Source: an uncultured Psychroserpens sp.
GTDB taxonomy: Bacteria > Bacteroidota > Bacteroidia > Flavobacteriales > Flavobacteriaceae
DNA length: 64,000 nucleotides
Assembly: GCF_947500255.1 (NCBI RefSeq)
Contig: NZ_CANMRL010000003.1
Coordinates: 496,001-560,000 of the forward strand
Reading direction: 5' to 3'
A program made the position numbers and the translations under genes. This document shows, piece after piece, positions 59,974 through 64,000 of the stretch. Within the stretch, counting starts at the first letter, position 1; every line of letters starts with the position of its first letter. The notes beneath the pieces were generated by a model, which was given only the letters and a program-made list of their open reading frames with translations, did no database searches and was not told the origin of the DNA.

Positions 59974-59988
59974 TAGACGGATTTAACG
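59948..59988 (+). repeat. Imperfect direct repeat across the HU promoter
   Basis: GTAGATGGATTTTACG (59948-59963) and GTAGACGGATTTAACG (59973-59988): 14 of 16 identical, 25 bases apart start to start. One copy lies between the two promoter boxes, the other at the transcript start, flanking the -7 box. A palindrome ACAAATATTTGT is at 59915-59926. Confidence 0.55.
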
Positions 59989-60036
59989 ATAATGTTTAAC
60001 CCAACTATTTTTTTAACAATTTAAAATACAAATTTT

Positions 60037-60309
60037 ATGAACAAAACAGATTTAATCAATGGAATGGCAGAGAATGCTGGAATTACTAAAGCAGCTGCTA
60101 AGAAAGCATTAGATTCATTATTAATTGACATCGAAGGATCTTTACAAAAAGGAAACAGAGTTTCTTTAGTAGGATTTGGTTCTTGGTCAGTTTCAAGAAG
60201 ATCTGCAAGAGAAGGAAGAAACCCTCAAACTGGTAAAACAATACAAATCAAAGCTAAAAACGTAGTAAAGTTTAAAGCTGGTTCTGATTTAAGTAGTGCT
60301 GTAAACTAG
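60037..60309 (+). CDS. hup: HU-family DNA-binding protein
   Basis: 90 residues, histone-like dimeric protein. MNKTDLINGMAENAGITKAAAK, GNRVSLVGFGSWSVSRRSAR and GRNPQTGKTIQIKAKNVVKF (abbreviated at need) match HU; the arm RNPQTGKTI inserts into the minor groove and bends DNA. Single gene with its own strong promoter and terminator. The direct repeats over the promoter hint at repression, possibly by HU itself. Confidence 0.96.
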   Translation: MNKTDLINGMAENAGITKAAAKKALDSLLIDIEGSLQKGNRVSLVGFGSWSVSRRSAREGRNPQTGKTIQIKAKNVVKFKAGSDLSSAVN

Positions 60310-60330
60310 TATTTCTTTAAATAGATTACG

Positions 60331-60357
60331 AAAAGCCCACTTTAAAGTGGGCTTTTT
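60331..60357 (+). terminator. Terminator of the HU gene
   Basis: AAAAGCCCACTT pairs with AAGTGGGCTTTT around the short centre, followed by T. 21 bases after the stop. Confidence 0.92.
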
Positions 60358-60430
60358 GTTTTATGTATTCTATCAAAATTATTGGTTATTAGGAAAATAT
60401 GTTTTAGATTAGTACGTAAATCATATTGTT

Positions 60431-60991
60431 ATGATTATATCAAAGCCCAAAAAAGGACATCTTTTAATTGCTGAGCCTTCAATAATAGGCGACTTATCGT
60501 TTAATAGGTCTGTCATATTATTGGCCGATTATAACGAACAAGGGTCAATTGGGTTTATCTTAAACAAACCATTAGAATATACACTTAACGACCTGATTCC
60601 TGAAACAGAAGCCACTTTTAAAGTTCATAACGGAGGCCCTGTTGAACAAGACAATCTTTATTTCATTCATCAAGTACCAGATTTAATCCCAGATAGTATA
60701 GAAATTTCCCATGGTGTGTATTGGGGAGGAAATTTTGATGCTGTTTTAGAACTTCTTAATGCGAATAAATTGACTGGTTCAGATATTAGATTTTTTCTTG
60801 GATATTCTGGTTGGGACGCTAAACAATTAGATAATGAGCTAGAATCTCAAGCATGGATTGTATCTGAAAATGTCTACAAAAATGAACTCATAGAAAAGTG
60901 CTGTGATTCCTTTTGGAAAGAAAAAATGTTAGAGCTCGGCGGAGATTATTCCCTTTGGTCTAATGCTCCAGAAAATCCGAGTTATAATTAA
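60431..60991 (+). CDS. yqgE: YqgE/AlgH-family protein
   Basis: 186 residues. GHLLIAEPSIIGDLSFNRSV, GSIGFILNKPLEYTLNDLIP, HNGGPVEQDNLYFIH and FFLGYSGWDAKQLDNEL are the family's conserved blocks. Function not settled in any species; AlgH was implicated in alginate regulation in Pseudomonas. Converges with the aminotransferase gene with a 4-base overlap (60988-60991). Confidence 0.94.
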   Translation: MIISKPKKGHLLIAEPSIIGDLSFNRSVILLADYNEQGSIGFILNKPLEYTLNDLIPETEATFKVHNGGPVEQDNLYFIHQVPDLIPDSIEISHGVYWGGNFDAVLELLNANKLTGSDIRFFLGYSGWDAKQLDNELESQAWIVSENVYKNELIEKCCDSFWKEKMLELGGDYSLWSNAPENPSYN

Positions 60992-61833
60992 GACAATCTC
61001 AACTTTGTATTTAAACGCTTCAAGATATCTTCTGAGATTTTAGTCCCGTAAATCTTTTTTCGATACTGTAATATTGGTTGAATCCCAACAATAACATTAG
61101 TGATAAATAACTCATCTGCTTTTTGAAGTTCAAATGGAGAAATTGAAGTCTCATCTAAAACATAATCACCAGAGTTTAAAATCACATCAATAATTTGTTT
61201 ACGCATAACACCTTTCAAACTACCATCATCAAGAGGTGGTGTTTTGATTGTTTCACCTGAAACTAAAAATAAGTTTCCTTGCAAAGCTTCAACAACATTC
61301 TTATTTGTATTTAATAGTAAACAATTATCTAACTTGTTTTCTTCCGCATAAATACTGCCCAAAACATTAATAGCCTTATTATTTGTTTTTAACGTAGATA
61401 ACAATCCTGGAGCAACAAAATAGTCTTTATATAAATCGACAGTATATGATTCCTTTGTCGATGCTAAATAGAAATCGTCTTCCAATAATTCTACAACTAT
61501 ACTATAACATATAGCTTTGTTCTTTGGAAGATATCTACCACCATCTCCTCTATCAACATTTAATCTAACTCTTGCAGATGAAGTTGCTAATCCATTACCA
61601 TTTATAGTTTTTAAAATTTCAGCTTCAAGAAATTCCATAGTGAAATTCATTGGTATTTCCATTCGCATGATACGCATAGAAGCCATCAATCTAAAATAGT
61701 GATCTTCCCAAAACAAAATTTTGCCATGTACCACTTTCAAAGTTTCAAAAAGAGCATCTCCATATTTATAACCTCTATTTTCAAAAGTTATAAAGCTGGA
61801 ATTTTCAACTAACTCACCATTTATATTTATCAT
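60988..61833 (-). CDS. Class IV PLP aminotransferase (aminodeoxychorismate lyase-like)
   Basis: 281 residues from ATG 61833. Fold-type IV features: FENRGYKYGDALFETLKV (N-terminal GYxxGDGLFET-like block), LKTNNKAINVLGSIYAEEN (Lys for PLP), NVVEALQGNLFLV and LDDGSLKGVMRKQI. Length and motifs suit PabC (4-amino-4-deoxychorismate lyase) or a branched-chain/D-amino acid aminotransferase; these cannot be told apart here. The start ATG follows a hairpin and T7 directly, with a TATATTTG box abutting that hairpin. Confidence 0.87.
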   Translation of the reverse strand: MININGELVENSSFITFENRGYKYGDALFETLKVVHGKILFWEDHYFRLMASMRIMRMEIPMNFTMEFLEAEILKTINGNGLATSSARVRLNVDRGDGGRYLPKNKAICYSIVVELLEDDFYLASTKESYTVDLYKDYFVAPGLLSTLKTNNKAINVLGSIYAEENKLDNCLLLNTNKNVVEALQGNLFLVSGETIKTPPLDDGSLKGVMRKQIIDVILNSGDYVLDETSISPFELQKADELFITNVIVGIQPILQYRKKIYGTKISEDILKRLNTKLRLS

Positions 61834-61861
61834 AAAAAAAGTCTCGATTAAAAATCGAGAC
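61834..61861 (-). terminator. Hairpin with U-run between the START-like gene and the aminotransferase ATG
   Basis: On the minus strand GTCTCGATT-loop-AATCGAGAC (9-bp stem, 3-base loop) followed by seven T and then the ATG. It is a complete intrinsic terminator placed immediately upstream of a coding start. Confidence 0.8.
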
Positions 61862-61868
61862 AAATATA
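61861..61868 (-). promoter_or_regulatory. -7 box overlapping the hairpin upstream of the aminotransferase gene (TATATTTG)
   Basis: Exact TAnnTTTG; its last base is the first base of the terminator stem. Initiation a few bases downstream would remove the 5' arm of the stem from the transcript. Confidence 0.45.
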
Positions 61869-61890
61869 AAACTAATATGATTGAGAAGTT

Positions 61891-62283
61891 CTAAGCAGAA
61901 CCCAAAACTTGTTTCAAATCTGAAATTTGATTATCCCAAAGCATTTTCGCTTCATCAACTTCATCATCATCAGTAAAATCGGTAACTATTAAAGAAACAT
62001 CTTTAGTGATTTCATCAACTTGAATACGTATTTCAAAAAAGTAAGACGCGCCATCTTCTTCGTCATTTAGCCATCTAAACTTTACGCGTTCACCACTTTT
62101 CTTACTTAATAGCTTTGCTTTTTCTTCACTACCATCCCAAATAAATGTAAACAGTTCTCCTCTTGAATTCACATTATCGGCAAACCATTCTGATAAACCA
62201 GAAGGTGTAGATATATATTGATATAAAAGTTGTGGCGAAGCGTGAATAACAAACTCCATCTCAATTTTAACTTTGTCTTCCAT
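61891..62283 (-). CDS. START-like (SRPBCC) domain protein
   Basis: 130 residues. EMEFVIHASPQLLYQYISTP is the START/AHSA-type opening strand and helix; WFADNVNSRGELFTFIWDG and VTDFTDDDEVDEAKMLWDNQ follow, matching the START-like family of Bacteroidota. It has a hydrophobic cavity for an unknown ligand, and no signal peptide. Same strand as the aminotransferase gene but separated from it by a terminator-like hairpin. Confidence 0.88.
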   Translation of the reverse strand: MEDKVKIEMEFVIHASPQLLYQYISTPSGLSEWFADNVNSRGELFTFIWDGSEEKAKLLSKKSGERVKFRWLNDEEDGASYFFEIRIQVDEITKDVSLIVTDFTDDDEVDEAKMLWDNQISDLKQVLGSA

Positions 62284-62368
62284 AGATAAATTATTATGTT
62301 GTCAATATATACATTAATTGTTGAGTTTAAAACTAAAAATCAAAAAAAATAATTTGAGCATTTTATGT

Positions 62369-62398
62369 TTGTTCAGATAAATTTTGTTTTTATATTTG
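62369..62398 (+). promoter_or_regulatory. Promoter of the tRNA gene (TTG-N19-TATATTTG)
   Basis: TTG 62369-62371, 19-base spacer, TATATTTG 62391-62398; the tRNA begins 13 bases later. Confidence 0.82.
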
Positions 62399-62411
62399 CA
62401 CCCTTATAAAT

Positions 62412-62485
62412 GGCGAGGTAGCTCAGTTGGTTAGAGCGTCGGATTCATAACCCGGAGGTCACGAGTTCAAATCTCGTTCTCGCTA
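62412..62485 (+). tRNA. tRNA with CAT anticodon (probably elongator Met)
   Basis: 74 bases form a complete cloverleaf: acceptor GGCGAGG/TCTCGCT with G-U pairs at both ends, D stem GCTC/GAGC, anticodon loop TTCATAA, T arm ACGAG-TTCAAAT-CTCGT, discriminator A. CCA is not encoded. The acceptor starts with a G-U pair, not the C-A mismatch of initiator tRNA. In the anticodon stem (TCGGA/CCCGG) position 31-39 is an A-C mismatch. CAT could also be tRNA-Ile2 (lysidine-modified); the sequence alone does not fully decide. Confidence 0.92.
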
Positions 62486-62492
62486 CAGCAGT

Positions 62493-62523
62493 AAAAAGCT
62501 TGATGTAATCATCAGGCTTTTTT
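62493..62523 (+). terminator. Terminator of the tRNA gene
   Basis: AAAAAGCTTGATG pairs with CATCAGGCTTTTTT (one G-U), four-base loop, ending in six T. 7 bases after the tRNA. Confidence 0.88.
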
Positions 62524-62870
62524 GTTTTTAGAAGCTTAAGCAATGCTTAAAAGCGAAGTGAAAGCCAAAAATTACAAAAATGCGTAGTATCTTCTTTTAC
62601 TATTTACAAGGCATCTTATTAAGGTTATATAAATCTCGTTCTCCATTTAATATGTATTGATACATTACAATCAAAATCTTCTAAAATCATCAAAACACAC
62701 ATATTTTAACAATTCATTGATTTTCAGTCAATTATTTCTTACAAGATATTTTTCAAATGTTAAAAAAATGCATTTCATCGGTTTTTTTTGCGTTTTATGG
62801 AGTATAATTAAAATAAATTGATATATTAGCGACCTGATTAAACGACATAAATTCATTAAACCCCAAACTA
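62524..62870 (+). other. Gene-free stretch of 347 bases with a 13-base copy of the tRNA 3' end
   Basis: No ORF of note on either strand. It holds a near-palindrome TTAAGCA-A-TGCTTAA at 62536-62550 and the 13-mer AAATCTCGTTCTC at 62631-62643, identical to 62469-62481 in the tRNA T arm/acceptor. The right half is AT-rich and should contain the promoter of the M14 gene; no clear TAnnTTTG match was found. Confidence 0.6.
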
Positions 62871-64000
62871 ATGAGAAAAATTACCTGCTTACTTGTGCTA
62901 CTATTTTTAGTAGTTCAAACTTCATTTGCGCAAGAAATTTACAAGCGTATTATCATTAATGATAATTCTGATACCACAATACAAACATTACTAGATATTG
63001 GTATTGATTTAAGATGTGGTGCAGTATACAAAGACAATACTATCCAATTAGAATTGTCAATGGAACAATTAAACCTAATTGATAATGCCGGAATTCAATA
63101 CAACGTTACTGTTGAAGACCTTACGCAATTTTATCAAGAAAGGAATAATTCCGAAATAACAATAGATGATGCCTATGCTCAATTTAAGTCAAGCAATCAA
63201 CCTAGTATAAGCAATCGATCAATTGCGAGTACTATACTTGACAACCATTTACAATATACTGGGTGCGAAGAAGTCAATTGGGTAACGCCAACTAATTATA
63301 ACCAAGGATCTCTTGGTGGTTGTTTAACAGTGGACGAAATGGAAGCAGAACTGGATCAAATGTTCGCTAACTATCCTAGTCTAATTTCGGCTAAAGCAGA
63401 TGCTTCTCCAACTAATCAAACAACTTGGGGAAATCCATCAGGTACAATTACTAATAATGGATTAACATATACAGGACAAGGTACGACCAGATGGGATCCT
63501 AAAACGATATGGTATGTAAGAATTACTGGAGATCAATCTTCTCCTGAAGGAAGTAAACCTCAAATCTTGTATACATCAATGATACATGCAAGAGAGGTAA
63601 GTAGTTTAATGAATAACATGTACTTCATGTGGTATCTTCTTGAAAACTATGATACCGATCCTGCAATTAAAAACTTAGTAGACAATAACGAATTATATTT
63701 TATTCCGGTTGTAAATCCTGATGGTTTGCGCTGGAATCAGCATTTAAATTCTGGTGGTGGTACATTCCAAAGAAAGAACTGTAGACCAAATACAGGTAGC
63801 ACATCCAATAGTACTGCTACAAGAGGGGTTGATGTTAATAGAAACTTCGACTACTTATGGGGAGCCGATGGTGATGCCAGTGGTTCTTCAGATGTACCTT
63901 CTAGTGACACTTATAGAGGTCCAGCACCTTTCTCTGAGCCTGAAGCACAAATTTTAAGAGACTTTGTTTTAGCAAGAAATTTTGAAACCTGTTTGATGCA
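62871..64000 (+). CDS. Secreted M14 zinc carboxypeptidase (3' end outside window)
   Basis: 376 residues visible from ATG 62871, open at the window edge. Signal peptide (ITCLLVLLFLVVQTSFAQ), pro-region to about 155, then the M14 domain: TSMIHAREVSS supplies the first His and Glu zinc ligands, FIPVVNPDGL and GVDVNRNFDYLWG are the substrate-binding Asn-Arg motif, and YRGPAPFSEPEA follows. The missing part should include the last zinc His and catalytic Glu. A T9SS sorting domain further downstream is likely for this type but not visible. Secreted peptide digestion. Confidence 0.88.
   Translation, partial: MRKITCLLVLLFLVVQTSFAQEIYKRIIINDNSDTTIQTLLDIGIDLRCGAVYKDNTIQLELSMEQLNLIDNAGIQYNVTVEDLTQFYQERNNSEITIDDAYAQFKSSNQPSISNRSIASTILDNHLQYTGCEEVNWVTPTNYNQGSLGGCLTVDEMEAELDQMFANYPSLISAKADASPTNQTTWGNPSGTITNNGLTYTGQGTTRWDPKTIWYVRITGDQSSPEGSKPQILYTSMIHAREVSSLMNNMYFMWYLLENYDTDPAIKNLVDNNELYFIPVVNPDGLRWNQHLNSGGGTFQRKNCRPNTGSTSNSTATRGVDVNRNFDYLWGADGDASGSSDVPSSDTYRGPAPFSEPEAQILRDFVLARNFETCLM

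Noticed and set aside
62536-62550. TTAAGCA-A-TGCTTAA as a terminator
   Set aside because: Centre is one base, so no hairpin loop; the proper tRNA terminator is at 62493-62523.
1-64000. CRISPR arrays, insertion sequences, prophage, replication origin
   Set aside because: No regularly spaced repeats, transposase or integrase motifs, phage genes or DnaA-box clusters were seen in the read-through.

Overview
The window is a stretch of chromosome from a Bacteroidota bacterium, most probably a marine member of the Flavobacteriaceae. The evidence is low G+C, the Bacteroidota promoter pattern (TTG, about 19 bp, then TAnnTTTG) in front of many genes, AT-rich leaders without Shine-Dalgarno sequences, secreted proteins with type IX secretion (T9SS) C-terminal sorting domains, and families typical of this phylum (fused CcsB-CcsA, DUF3276/PUR, DUF4290, DUF2911, Lacal_2735, TIGR03643, long NusB). 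No CRISPR array, transposase, phage gene or rRNA was seen. One tRNA (CAT anticodon) lies near the right end.

Layout. 1-4.3 kb (mostly minus): tail of a glycoside hydrolase, a fused cytochrome c haem-lyase (CcsBA), a group III truncated globin and a small membrane protein. 4.4-7.8 kb (plus): a Crp/Fnr-type regulator with a palindrome at its own promoter, then a compact operon of a DUF2520 Rossmann protein, a KdsC-type phosphatase, a UbiA-type prenyltransferase and Maf. 7.9-11.4 kb: lipoprotein, MscS channel, VOC protein, ketopantoate-reductase-like protein and L,D-transpeptidase. 11.4-17.8 kb (minus): guaB, an unlisted 47-residue cysteine-rich protein, ferritin, a four-helix membrane protein, an FMN-binding protein, an outer-membrane porin, an HMG-CoA-lyase-type enzyme and a LysE exporter that appears to start at CTG. 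17.9-20.7 kb: two T9SS-exported proteins (spondin domain; M43-type metalloprotease). 20.7-31 kb: pyrD, pepT, amidohydrolase, small stress-type proteins, YajC, DUF1573, NusB, leucine-type dehydrogenase, ABC exporter and a PUR-domain protein. 31-42.7 kb: M14 peptidase, acyltransferase, bile-acid-type symporter, CsaA, thioredoxin-like protein, a PIG-L deacetylase with a 36-residue membrane protein and a sodium:solute symporter, DUF2911 and an aquaporin.

42.7-52.4 kb is a coherent light/oxidative-stress island: TetR-like regulator, ABC1 kinase, flavin reductase, DUF2867-type SDR, TIGR03643 protein, GTP cyclohydrolase I (folE), SDR, glutathione peroxidase, Lacal_2735 protein, TspO, SRPBCC protein and a photolyase. 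Its two main promoters carry the same composite element, TGTTTAA-N16-TTAAACA followed five bases later by the -7 box. This is the strongest candidate in the window for an undescribed regulatory circuit.

52.4-64 kb: SGNH hydrolase, NTF2-like protein, murA (catalytic Cys replaced by Asp), DUF4290, DUF493, NTPase, RecQ, Fmt, HU (direct repeats across its promoter), YqgE, class IV aminotransferase, START-like protein, the tRNA and the start of a secreted M14 carboxypeptidase cut by the window edge.

Several apparent TTG starts lie inside TAnnTTTG promoter boxes, so starts were moved to the next ATG. In two places a -7 box directly abuts a hairpin. All product names come from recognition of motifs by eye; no database search was run.
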